Shown here: positions 32,682-40,692 of the stretch, piece by piece | Numbering within the stretch: the stretch's first letter is position 1 | Layout of the letters: every line of letters starts with the position of its first letter | Source: an uncultured Prevotellaceae bacterium | GTDB taxonomy: Bacteria; Bacteroidota; Bacteroidia; Bacteroidales; Bacteroidaceae | NCBI GenBank assembly: GCA_946405805.1 | Contig: CAMJIL010000001.1 | Coordinates: forward strand, 1-64,000 | DNA: 64,000 bases | Direction: 5' to 3' | The notes under the pieces: model-generated | What the model was told of the DNA's origin: nothing | Databases searched by the model: none | The model's input: the letters and a program-made list of their open reading frames with translations, nothing else | Position numbers and translations under genes: made by a program

Positions 32682-33230
32682 TTAGAAATTTACTTTCCTT
32701 TCAGGTCCTGAGAATGAACAGAAACGAGCTGTGCCGTTGGTGATGTAAAGGACAGCCATATTGTCATCGTCAACTTTATACATCGACTTCAAACTCTCAT
32801 TACGATTCAGAAACTCCTCTTTAACAGCAAGGTCATCATCGTTGACTAATGTTCCCGTTACACGCATCCATTCGCTGCCAGACTTTTTCATAGCGCAGAT
32901 TTCGAACTTGCCGTTTGCAGCCATCTGCTTATAAACGTCCTTTACTTTACCAGTCATAATGTAGAGACGGCCGTTGATAATCTCAGATACACCAAAGGCA
33001 CGAACATGAGGCTGGTCGCCATCGGTGGTTGCAATGAAGAATGCCCCGCACTCTTTCAGATACGCTTGTACTTCTTTCATGTTTTCTGGTTTTGTTTGTG
33101 GATTAAAAGTGTCAGCAGCATCTGTTTGGGCTACTGTTTCTTGCTCATTCCCTGTTGCCTGTGAAGGCTTGTTCTGTGTGTACGCTGTTATTGAGAACAG
33201 CATTGCAAAGGCGAAAATAATCTTTTTCAT
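32682..33230 (-). CDS. Pyridoxamine 5'-phosphate oxidase-like flavin protein with a signal-like N-terminus
   Basis: 182 residues. Residues ~50-175 form an FMN-binding split barrel: AYLKECGAFFIATTDGDQPHVRAFGV, GRLYIMTGKVKDVYKQMAANGKFEI and MRVTGTLVND. Many cytosolic relatives of ~135 residues are known. Here the first ~20 residues (MKKIIFAFAMLFSITAYTQ) look like a Sec signal followed by a ~30-residue linker rich in Gln/Thr. A periplasmic flavin or pyridoxal protein would be unusual; if the signal is real the cofactor must be loaded outside. Function unknown. Confidence 0.8.
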   Translation of the reverse strand: MKKIIFAFAMLFSITAYTQNKPSQATGNEQETVAQTDAADTFNPQTKPENMKEVQAYLKECGAFFIATTDGDQPHVRAFGVSEIINGRLYIMTGKVKDVYKQMAANGKFEICAMKKSGSEWMRVTGTLVNDDDLAVKEEFLNRNESLKSMYKVDDDNMAVLYITNGTARFCSFSGPERKVNF

Positions 33231-33413
33231 AACGGGGACAAAGTTATTCTAAATTTTTCAATTTCTCATGGAAACTTCTCAAATTTTATTAGAAAATTGC
33301 CAAAATGACAAACATTCACTTCAAATAGGGCAGATTAAAGCAAATTTTTTGTATATATACTATAAACTCTCGCTCGGCTTGTCCGCTTGGTCGATGGAGC
33401 AGCAACGAATGTA

Positions 33414-33472
33414 TTCCCAGCGTGGGAAAGTTTTGTTCCCGCACTGGGAAGCAATTATTCCCACGGTGGGAA
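33414..33472. repeat. Three TTCCC/GGGAA palindromes at exact 22-bp spacing
   Basis: TTCCCAGCGTGGGAA (33414-33428), TTCCCGCACTGGGAA (33436-33450) and TTCCCACGGTGGGAA (33458-33472). The start-to-start distance is 22 bases each time, about two helix turns. Flanks carry an imperfect inverted pair (CGCTCGGCTTGTCC near 33370 and CGACAAGCGGAGCG near 33543). Confidence 0.8.
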
Positions 33473-33627
33473 ATCGTATCTTTAGCACGCTTTCATAAAG
33501 GGCTTGCCCGACTGAAAGAATAATTATAGGTTTCAGTTTTTTTCGACAAGCGGAGCGACTAAAAGAATGTTCAATGTTCAATGTTAAATAAGGGCTGGTT
33601 ATTGAAAATTAAACGCCATTTATTGAA

Positions 33628-33945
33628 AACATCTCCATCTCTCCCGTCAAACCCTCCTGAAGCCCCTATTTATGGGGATTTTATAAATTTCATCTCTCCC
33701 TTTATCACTCCCATGATCTCTCCCGTCATCCCTCCCTCTTATTTCAACAATAACCTCTGCTGACGTTTATCGGTTATCGACTTTTAAACTCCTTAAACTT
33801 TTAAACTCTTTAAACTGCCTCTCAACTCTCAACTACAAATTAGGGGGAGATGACGGGAGAGATTTGGGAGAGATAAAAATAATCTCTCCCGTGCTCAAAC
33901 GCCCATGTAGCAGGGCTTCCCGAGGTATCATGGGAGAGATGAGAG
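33628..33945. repeat. Cluster of ATCTCTCCC words in both orientations
   Basis: ATCTCTCCC or its complement GGGAGAGAT occurs about eight times between 33637 and 33940, often followed by GTCA or GACG. Some neighbours can pair into stems (for example GGGAGAGAT ... ATCTCTCCC at ~33870-33890). Short frames here have no gene-like features. Part of the ~1 kb gap between the PNPOx-like gene and the gene at 34305. Confidence 0.7.
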
Positions 33946-34014
33946 ATAAAACGCAAAAAAACTTATTTTTTGAAAAATATTACTTTTTCTTTGTCAGTTT
34001 GAAAAAAAAATGCC

Positions 34015-34022
34015 TATCTTTG
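34015..34022 (+). promoter_or_regulatory. Promoter -7 box in front of a truncated gene
   Basis: TATCTTTG, 43 bases before the ATG at 34065 of the ATPase remnant. Confidence 0.6.
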
Positions 34023-34064
34023 CGGTCGTAAATATGTGTATAACCACAAAAAAACACCCCAACT

Positions 34065-34166
34065 ATGATAATTCCCCGTGATAAGTATCTTCGACAACTG
34101 GTTGCAGCAGAAGGCAACGGAATGGTTAAAATTGTTACCCTTTTGTTTGGTATTTTATCCACTTAA
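34065..34166 (+). pseudogene. Truncated start of an AAA/DUF4143-type ATPase
   Basis: ATG 34065 opens MIIPRDKYLRQLVAAEGNG and continues MVKIVT, the characteristic beginning of Bacteroidota ATP-binding (AAA_14/DUF4143) proteins, in which the Walker A region (TGIRRCGKS) should come next. Instead the frame changes to LLFGILST and stops at 34166. The break falls at ~34139, exactly where a promoter block shared with 36706-36744 begins. Gene start, promoter and ~25 codons survive; the rest has been lost. Confidence 0.75.
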
Positions 34167-34268
34167 TTGTACCTTTGACTTTGTCGAAGGTACTACGTCA
34201 TGATAATGCCCAAAAATAAAAAAAAATTCTTATTTTCTTGCATTATCCATAACTAAATCGTACCTTTG
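34139..34268 (+). promoter_or_regulatory. Two promoter blocks in front of the DUF1566/dockerin gene
   Basis: Block P1 (34139-34177, ending TACCTTTG) and block P2 (34211-34268, containing TTCTTGCATTATCCATAAC and ending TACCTTTG) lie in tandem. Both blocks recur before 36808 but in the opposite order. The TACCTTTG at 34261-34268 is the likely promoter of the gene at 34305. Confidence 0.75.
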
Positions 34269-34304
34269 CACTCAGAACATATTTATTAACTAAAACTCAA
34301 GACT

Positions 34305-36338
34305 ATGAAAAGGACTTTATTATCTCTGGTCATGTTAATTATGACAGCCGTAGCAGTGTGGGCTGACGTTATCCCTGCTACGAAAGCTGATGTTGGCAAA
34401 GTATTATGTAGCGACGGTAGTATCTATGCCACTGTGAGTGCCGCAACGGCTGCGGGCAAGACGGCGCAGGCCATGATTGCCTATGTGGACGATGAGAAAG
34501 GCACGGCTCTTGGCATCAGTCTGGAGGACGGCCCTATTGCAGATGTTGAAAAGGGCTGTAAGCATAATGTCGCCATAACCGTTGCCGAGGCTTTTAACAC
34601 AAGCCATCCCATTAAGGGTGGAACGTGGCGTTTACCTTCAGTAAATGATTGGGAGTACATATTCATCGGCTGTGGTAGTTCTTCAGAATTTGTAAAGAAG
34701 TTGCCCGATCCTTCATGGTCGTCAGACCCTTACGCTACTAGTGCCTACTTGTTCTATCCAGGCAATATTCGCCCTATGATGTTTGCAGCAGGAGGAAGCG
34801 ATTTCACTGTTGATCCGTATAAGTATTACGGCTATTGGTCAAGTACCGGAAGTTCAACGACGGGTGGCATGTGGTGGTCCTACTATTTTGATTTTGGCAA
34901 GGTGTCTTCTGGTCCGGAACTTGGTTTCGACTTGGAAGTATCAGGCCTTGTCCGCCCATGTGTGGAATTCCAGGTTCCAATATCTCCCGACTATTTTACC
35001 CTGACCCTTAATACATCCAAAACGATACTCCCCTTAAACAAAACAGTATCGCTGACAGCAACAATTACGCCTGTTAACGAATACAACAAGAACGTGATAT
35101 GGACTACTGATAACGGTAACGTGCAGCTGTTCTCAGATGAAGAATGCACCAAGGCGGTGGATAATACTCCTACTGAGGTACTCACCGTCTATGCCAAAGG
35201 TGTTTCCGAGGGTACTTCTATGGTAACTGTAACAAGCAGTGTCGATGCAGCCAAGACGGCCTCCTGCGAGGTGACCGTCAAAGAGGTTTACGCATTGACA
35301 ATTAAGGAGGGCACGTCCGATGCAGACCTTTGGACTGTTACATACATTTCGGATGGAGATGGAGCCATCGTGCAATACTTGGGTAAGAAGAAGGTGAACT
35401 CAAACAGTGTTAAGTTGGTTACGTCAGGGAGAGAAGGTTCGTTTATAGGGAGTAACAGATGGACTTTCACGTTACCTAAATATGATGAAGTGTTTGAGGT
35501 TGAATACTATCCTACGCTCGTCGATAGTGAGGACAACAGCGTCGCCATCGATGCCATGAACGGCACGACACAGGAAACCCTCGTTCTGAACACCGTACTC
35601 CCCATAGGATGGACAATCTTCTCTGCACCGTTTGATATTCCTGCAAGCGTCTTAATGAATCGATGTGCAATTGGTGAGGTGAGGGAGTTCGTAGGTTCGT
35701 CATTCGTCAAGGGCGAAGGAGGGGCCGATGATGCCATGCCTTCAACCATAAAGCTCTACTTCGATGTTGTCACCGACTTGAAGGCTGGCGTTCCTTATCT
35801 TGTGAGAGTCAACATGGAAAGAGATTTATATACCTATCCGTTCTCGAATGTCACGGTTAGCAATGTCTATACGACAGTGGAGTCGAAGTATGCTAACTTC
35901 ATTCCGACAAATAGCCAGACCCTCGTAATGGATGATCCGCAGAATGTGCTATTCACGGAAGGTGGCGGTTACATTAATAAAGAGTATCCATATAACGGAG
36001 TCTATTATCATCCCACAGCTTACCATCCGGAGGCTCCTGCATGGATCAAGGGCTTCAGCGGCTACTTCTGGCTGACGCCTGAGGTGGAGAAGGTATTCCC
36101 TGACGGAGGTAGCAGGTTCGAGATTGTCTTCGGCCCATACGTGCCAGAGAAAGAGACAATCGCCGGAGATGTTAACGGTGATGGCGAGGTTAATGTGGGT
36201 GACCTGGTAGCAATAAGTAACTATATGGCTGGTGATAATTCTGTCTCAAAGGATGCTGCAGACGTCAACAAGGACGGCGAAGTCAACGTAGGTGACTTGG
36301 TGGCAATCTCCAACATCATGTCTGGCAACGAGGAGTAG
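34305..36338 (+). CDS. Secreted DUF1566-like/Ig-like/dockerin-like surface protein
   Basis: 677 residues with signal peptide (MKRTLLSLVMLIMTAVAVWA). Residues ~25-225: DUF1566-type lectin-like domain with GGTWRLPSVNDWEYI, YGYWSSTGS and LVRPCVEF. Residues ~230-330: bacterial Ig-like (Big_2) domain, LTLNTSKTILPLNKTVSLTATITPV to ASCEVTVKEV. Residues ~330-610: unassigned beta-rich region. The C-terminus has two dockerin-like repeats, GDVNGDGEVNVGDLVAISNYM and DVNKDGEVNVGDLVAISNIM, with calcium-ligand Asp/Asn positions. Probably a surface adhesin or part of an extracellular complex; cohesins are not in the window. It lies behind two promoter blocks and before a strong terminator. Confidence 0.8.
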   Translation: MKRTLLSLVMLIMTAVAVWADVIPATKADVGKVLCSDGSIYATVSAATAAGKTAQAMIAYVDDEKGTALGISLEDGPIADVEKGCKHNVAITVAEAFNTSHPIKGGTWRLPSVNDWEYIFIGCGSSSEFVKKLPDPSWSSDPYATSAYLFYPGNIRPMMFAAGGSDFTVDPYKYYGYWSSTGSSTTGGMWWSYYFDFGKVSSGPELGFDLEVSGLVRPCVEFQVPISPDYFTLTLNTSKTILPLNKTVSLTATITPVNEYNKNVIWTTDNGNVQLFSDEECTKAVDNTPTEVLTVYAKGVSEGTSMVTVTSSVDAAKTASCEVTVKEVYALTIKEGTSDADLWTVTYISDGDGAIVQYLGKKKVNSNSVKLVTSGREGSFIGSNRWTFTLPKYDEVFEVEYYPTLVDSEDNSVAIDAMNGTTQETLVLNTVLPIGWTIFSAPFDIPASVLMNRCAIGEVREFVGSSFVKGEGGADDAMPSTIKLYFDVVTDLKAGVPYLVRVNMERDLYTYPFSNVTVSNVYTTVESKYANFIPTNSQTLVMDDPQNVLFTEGGGYINKEYPYNGVYYHPTAYHPEAPAWIKGFSGYFWLTPEVEKVFPDGGSRFEIVFGPYVPEKETIAGDVNGDGEVNVGDLVAISNYMAGDNSVSKDAADVNKDGEVNVGDLVAISNIMSGNEE

Positions 36339-36390
36339 GGGAATTGAAAATGGAGAATTAAGAGATTAAGATATTAAAATATTAAAAGAG

Positions 36391-36428
36391 GCGCCCCATG
36401 AGTTTTATTCGGCTCAAGGGGCGTTTTT
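36391..36428 (+). terminator. Terminator of the dockerin-like gene
   Basis: CGCCCCATGAG pairs with CTCAAGGGGCG over 11 positions with one mismatch, followed by TTTTT. Confidence 0.85.
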
Positions 36429-36437
36429 ATTCTTTAT

Positions 36438-36523
36438 CTCATAAATAACATTTCGCGGTATTTAGGAAGTGTCCAGACTTCGTCATCGACTTTCTCTTCG
36501 AGTTTATCTATATGATGACACAC
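36438..36523 (-). pseudogene. Detached copy of the 3' end of glnN
   Basis: 86 bases match 38262-38347, the end of the glutamine synthetase gene, with about eight substitutions. On the - strand it still encodes HIDKLEEKVDDEVWTLPKYR, then EMLFMR and a stop (TAA instead of TAG). Similarity ends abruptly at CACACC. It has no gene in front, so it is a remnant of a lost paralogue or of a local duplication. Confidence 0.85.
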
Positions 36524-36599
36524 CCCCCAATCTGCCAGATAATACAATAACGACCAAAACGACCAAAACGACTTTTGATACAAAACTAATACTATAAAA

Positions 36600-36744
36600 T
36601 AAAAATAAATTCTTATTTTCTTGCATTATCCATAACTAAATCGTACTTTGACCTTTGGTCGAAGGTACTATCGTTCGAAAATGCAAACAAAATGAAAAAA
36701 CTTTTCCTTTTGTTTGGTATTTTACTCACTTAATCGTACCTTTG
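36600..36744 (+). promoter_or_regulatory. Shuffled promoter blocks in front of the DUF4923 gene
   Basis: Block P2 (36600-36650, with one base lost in TACTTTG) is followed by GGTCGAAGGTACTA and block P1 (36706-36744). P1 ends TACCTTTG at 36737-36744 and is the likely promoter of the gene at 36808. The order is the reverse of that at 34139-34268. Confidence 0.75.
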
Positions 36745-36807
36745 CAGCTGCAAAGTTGTTGCTTGACGTAATGAATAGCAAAACGTAAGAATATCTAAAA
36801 AAGGTTT

Positions 36808-37440
36808 ATGAGAAAAGTTGTTTTTATATGGGTGATATTGCTCCTGGCTGGCTTGAATATGGCTTATGCACAGGATGTAAAGACTGTAGTTGACAGCGTA
36901 AAGTCAAACGTGAAGGAAAGTAGCGTGAAAGATGCTGTCTCGGATATCGCGGATGCCTTTAAGGTCAAGAAGGCTAAAGCTGATGAGATGATTGGCACAT
37001 GGCAGTATGTGGAACCTGCTGTGTATGCCACGAAGGGTAACTTGCTGTATAAACTCGCAGGGAACTCTGTGGCAAACCAACTGGAGAAGATACTCAACGA
37101 ATACATTAAGAAATGTAACATTACTCCGGAGAACTGTAAATTCACCTTTAATAGTGACGGAACGTTCCATCGTGACGTTCTTGGACATAAGGCTGATGGA
37201 GTATGGATGGTTGGTGGCCCCAAACTGATTTTAGGCATCAACAAGGTACAGACGGGTGATATCACAACGCATCATGACGGCGACAAGTTGATGTTTCTTA
37301 TCGACGTTGACAAACTGATGAATCTTCTTAAACTGTTAGGTGCGATGAAGGACACCAAGACGAATAATACCCTGATAAAACTTACCAAGGCTATTCCTAC
37401 TCTTCAGGCAGGCTTCTCGTTTAGGAAGGTTAAGGAATAA
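36808..37440 (+). CDS. DUF4923 lipocalin-like secreted protein
   Basis: 210 residues with signal peptide (MRKVVFIWVILLLAGLNMAYA). After a helical Val/Lys-rich segment, residues ~60-205 have MIGTWQYVEPAVYATKGNLLYKLAGN, FTFNSDGTFHRDV and FSFRKV. This is the lipocalin-like DUF4923 pattern of Bacteroidales periplasmic or outer-membrane-associated proteins of unknown role. It lies behind shuffled promoter blocks and is convergent with the DUF2271 gene, 20 bases away. Confidence 0.8.
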   Translation: MRKVVFIWVILLLAGLNMAYAQDVKTVVDSVKSNVKESSVKDAVSDIADAFKVKKAKADEMIGTWQYVEPAVYATKGNLLYKLAGNSVANQLEKILNEYIKKCNITPENCKFTFNSDGTFHRDVLGHKADGVWMVGGPKLILGINKVQTGDITTHHDGDKLMFLIDVDKLMNLLKLLGAMKDTKTNNTLIKLTKAIPTLQAGFSFRKVKE

Positions 37441-37460
37441 GGTTTTGCTTGAAACTTCTT

Positions 37461-38045
37461 TTACTTCAGTACTGCTTGTACTGCTGTAATCATATTCTTA
37501 TGGTTTTCTGCTGGTTCTGTAAGGGATGATGTGAGGGTTATATTGCCAGCCTTGTCTTTTGTTGAGAAGGTTCCTGTATAGAGGATGTTGCTTGCCTGAT
37601 AGAGCGTTGCTTCTACCTTTACGCAGTATTTTCCATCCTTTACTTTCTTACCTTGCTGGTCTGTAAAGTCCCATGAGAATGTCTGCTTACCTCCTGCCTG
37701 TGGTGTAGCTCCAGTAAAAGCATCAAGTTCCTGGTCGGACTTCTCACTGGCTTTAGAGGCTTTTACCCATGTAGGAACGCAGTTAGGACGCTTTACATAG
37801 CCACGCATAGGTTGTTCGTTACCACGCACTCGTCCTTTTGTTGTATATGATGTAACAAAGAGTGTTTTCACAACGTCTCCCTTCTCATTTTCTATCCATA
37901 CGGCATACTGGTTGGAGCCAGGACCTGCCTGCTTCTGATAGTCGAACGATACTTCAAGGGTCTTGCCTTGCTTGTTTTGTGCCTGAGCCATTGCGGGTGT
38001 CATTAGCAACATGGCTGTGAGTACGGCAAAAAAATAATTCTTCAT
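37461..38045 (-). CDS. DUF2271 family periplasmic protein
   Basis: 194 residues from ATG 38045 (MKNYFFAVLTAMLLMTPAMAQAQ, a signal peptide); an ATG six codons earlier is less likely. The rest matches DUF2271: YAVWIENEKGDVVKTLFVT, RPNCVPTWVKAS, DAFTGATPQAGGKQTFSWDFTDQQGKKV and YCVKVEATLYQ. Such proteins often accompany flavin- or iron-linked electron-transfer proteins (for example ApbE/PepSY genes), none of which is next to it here. Function unknown. A repeat element and GGTTAAA tract lie upstream. Confidence 0.85.
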   Translation of the reverse strand: MKNYFFAVLTAMLLMTPAMAQAQNKQGKTLEVSFDYQKQAGPGSNQYAVWIENEKGDVVKTLFVTSYTTKGRVRGNEQPMRGYVKRPNCVPTWVKASKASEKSDQELDAFTGATPQAGGKQTFSWDFTDQQGKKVKDGKYCVKVEATLYQASNILYTGTFSTKDKAGNITLTSSLTEPAENHKNMITAVQAVLK

Positions 38046-38100
38046 AATGTTTAATATTTTCAACGATAACGTTTAACGGTTAAAGGTTAACGGTTAAAGA

Positions 38101-38250
38101 CTTGAAACCTGAATGAGCCCAAAGCGACTAGTGATGACATGCAAGAGTAACCCCTAAGGGATTTCTGTCCCCCGCGAAACGGGGGAACCGAAGGGGGTAA
38201 AGTCAGAACTGGGAGTTCTTGGGATTATCGACGAAGTCAAACCTGAAACC
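38101..38250. repeat. Dispersed repeat element, copy A (150 bp)
   Basis: Left flank 38101-38155 is identical over 55 bases to the complement of 50255-50309; right flank 38201-38250 matches the complement of 50193-50242 at 49 of 50. The centres differ: 45 bases here, containing the hairpin CCCCCGCGAAACGGGGG, against 12 bases in copy B. The centre also occurs alone at 62028-62067. A GGTTAAA tract adjoins at 38070-38098. Confidence 0.9.
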
Positions 38251-38257
38251 ATTATAT

Positions 38258-40444
38258 CTACCTCATAAACAGCATTTCGCGGTATTTAGGAAGTGTCCAG
38301 ACTTCGTCATCGACTTTCTCTTCGAGTTTATCGATATGATAACGCACCTGCTCCATGATGGGTTCTACGGTATCGTGGTAGGCGATGGCCTTCTCACGGA
38401 TAGATGTTATCTTATTGGCTACGCGACGGGCATTGGTGAGGGCTTCACATCCTTCCTCAATAGCCTTGATGCGACAAGAGAATTCGTTGATGAGGGAGAG
38501 GTTTGACTGTGCTACCGTCTGGAACTGCTCTTCTGAAAGGACTGCCTTCAGAGCTGCTACGTTTTCTGCCAGCTTTGTCTGATAGCCCACTACCTGAGGT
38601 ATGATATGGTTGATGGAGAGGTCGCCAAAGATGCGGGCTTCTATCTGCACCTTCTTAGTGTATGTCTCCCACTTGATATCATTACGGGCTGCCAACTCCT
38701 TGCGATTCATGATGTTGAGGCTCTCGAACATCTTGATGGTCTCTGGGTCGGTATATCTGTCAAAAATAAGTGGACATGACTTCTCGACATCGAGGCCGCG
38801 TCGCTTTGCTTCTTCTTTCCATTCGTCGGAATAACCATTGCCGTCGAAGCGTATTGGCTTACAGGTCTTGATGTCTTGACGCAAAATCTCAATGATGGCT
38901 GATGTCTTTTCCTTGCCGGAAGCGATGAGGGCATCAACACGTTCCTTGAAGTTTACCAATGCCTCTGCAACAGCTGCATTGAGGGTTATCATGGCGGCTG
39001 CACAGTTGGCCTCAGAACCTGGAGCGCGGAATTCGAAGCGGTTACCGGTAAAGGCGAATGGTGATGTCCTGTTGCGGTCGGTATTGTCGATAAGCAGTTC
39101 TGGAATAGAAGGGATATCGAGCTTCAGACCTGCCTTGCCAGCGATGTATATGGTGTCGTCAGTGCTATTCTCGAAATGGTCGAGCACTTCTGTCAGCTGT
39201 CGTCCGAGGAACGAAGAGATGATAACAGGAGGTGCCTCATGACCACCCAGACGATGGGCATTGGTAGCACTCATGATAGAGGCTTTCATCAGGCCGTTGT
39301 GCTTATAAACACCCATGAGGGTTTCTACCACGAAGGTGATAAAGCGCAGATTGCCAAGGTCGTCCTTACCAGGTCCATGGAGTAGTATGCCTGTATCTGT
39401 TGCGAGAGACCAGTTATTATGCTTTCCTGAACCATTGATGCCATCGAAAGGTTTTTCATGGAGCAGACAGCGGAAGCCGTGCTTGCGGGCCACCTTCTGC
39501 ATCAATGACATAATGAGCATGTTATGGTCAACAGCAAGGTTACACTCTTCATAGATAGGAGCCAACTCAAACTGGTTTGGTGCTACCTCATTATGGCGTG
39601 TCTTGCAAGGAATACCCAGTTCCAAGGCCTGTATCTCGAGATCTTTCATGAATTCAGCAACACGCTCTGGGATGGCACCAAAGTAATGGTCGTCCATCTG
39701 CTGGTCTTTTGCTGAGGAATGACCCATCAGGGTGCGTCCTGTCAGCAGCAAATCGGGGCGGGCGGAATAGAGACCTTCGTCGATGAGGAAGTATTCCTGT
39801 TCCCAACCGAGGTTGGTGATGACCTTCTTCACCTCTGGATTGAAATATTGTGCTACTGCTGTAGCAGCCTTATTGATTGCCTGCAGACCCTTCAGCAAAG
39901 GTGTCTTATAGTCAAGTGCCTCACCAGTATAAGAGATGAAGACAGTAGGTATCATCAAGGTGTCGCCTACCACGAAGACAGGAGAGGTTGGGTCCCATGC
40001 TGAATAGCCGCGAGCCTCGAAGGTAGAACGGATGCCACCAGAGGGGAAGGAGGAAGCGTCTGGCTCCTGCTGAACAAGCGACTTGCCAGAGAATTCTTCT
40101 ATCATACCACCCATACCATCATGCTCTACGAAGGCATCATGCTTCTCTGCAGTGGTATTGGTAAGAGGCTGGAACCAGTGGGTGCAGTGTGTCACACCAA
40201 GTTCCATAGCCCATTGTTTCATACCATCGGCAACCTTGTCGGCTGTCTGACGATCGAGTGGGGAACCATTGTCTATGACATCGAGCATCTTGGTATAAGT
40301 GTCTTTGTCAAGATACTTGGACATCTTTGCTTTGTTGAAGACGTACTTGGCAAAGAACTCTGAAGGACGCTCTTTGGGAGACTGTACATAGAGTGGATGC
40401 TTCTTAAAGGCATCACCAACAACCTGAAATCTTAAATTGGGCAT
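38258..40444 (-). CDS. glnN: Glutamine synthetase type III
   Basis: 728 residues, full length for GSIII of Bacteroidota. Makes glutamine from glutamate, NH3 and ATP in the cytoplasm as dodecamers. Visible: N-terminal PSEFFAKYVFNKAKMSKYLD, GMKQWAMELGVTHCTHWFQPLT (type III signature), PDASSFPSGGIRSTFEARGYSAWD, the catalytic EVAPNQFELAPIYEE and NGSGKHNNWSL. No small P-II protein is beside it. A fragment of its 3' end exists at 36438-36523. GGTTAAA tracts and a repeat element follow the stop. Confidence 0.97.
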   Translation of the reverse strand: MPNLRFQVVGDAFKKHPLYVQSPKERPSEFFAKYVFNKAKMSKYLDKDTYTKMLDVIDNGSPLDRQTADKVADGMKQWAMELGVTHCTHWFQPLTNTTAEKHDAFVEHDGMGGMIEEFSGKSLVQQEPDASSFPSGGIRSTFEARGYSAWDPTSPVFVVGDTLMIPTVFISYTGEALDYKTPLLKGLQAINKAATAVAQYFNPEVKKVITNLGWEQEYFLIDEGLYSARPDLLLTGRTLMGHSSAKDQQMDDHYFGAIPERVAEFMKDLEIQALELGIPCKTRHNEVAPNQFELAPIYEECNLAVDHNMLIMSLMQKVARKHGFRCLLHEKPFDGINGSGKHNNWSLATDTGILLHGPGKDDLGNLRFITFVVETLMGVYKHNGLMKASIMSATNAHRLGGHEAPPVIISSFLGRQLTEVLDHFENSTDDTIYIAGKAGLKLDIPSIPELLIDNTDRNRTSPFAFTGNRFEFRAPGSEANCAAAMITLNAAVAEALVNFKERVDALIASGKEKTSAIIEILRQDIKTCKPIRFDGNGYSDEWKEEAKRRGLDVEKSCPLIFDRYTDPETIKMFESLNIMNRKELAARNDIKWETYTKKVQIEARIFGDLSINHIIPQVVGYQTKLAENVAALKAVLSEEQFQTVAQSNLSLINEFSCRIKAIEEGCEALTNARRVANKITSIREKAIAYHDTVEPIMEQVRYHIDKLEEKVDDEVWTLPKYREMLFMR

Positions 40445-40690
40445 TTATTTAATTGATAATTGATAATTAAACTTTGTTTGAATCTGCTTTCGCTCAACAT
40501 ACAGAAAGCAAGCTTTCGTCTGTATTCACTTAATCGCAGATTTGAAAATTGATAATTAAAACCTCTTACCTCTACACTTTAAACTCTACACTTACCACGG
40601 CCTCTAAACTCTAACCTATAAACTCTAAACTTTATTTGCGGATGCAAATTTAGTTTTTTTTTACGAAATATGCAACAAAAAGCAGTATTT
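40445..40690. repeat. Low-complexity gap between the GHL10 gene and glnN
   Basis: TTGATAA words at 40446-40470, a pair GAATCTGCTTTCGCTCAACA and CAGAAAGCAAGCTTTCGTCTG at ~40481-40525, and CTCTAAACTCTA-type repeats at 40560-40640. No gene or clear promoter was found. Confidence 0.6.
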
Positions 40691-40692
40691 TT

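Noticed and set aside
31167..33230. An integrated phage or island at the tRNA
   Set aside because: No integrase or phage gene lies beside the tRNA; only short repeats resemble its end.
33581..33763. A 60-residue frame in the repeat-rich gap
   Set aside because: It consists of the repeated ATCTCTCCC words and has no gene-like features.
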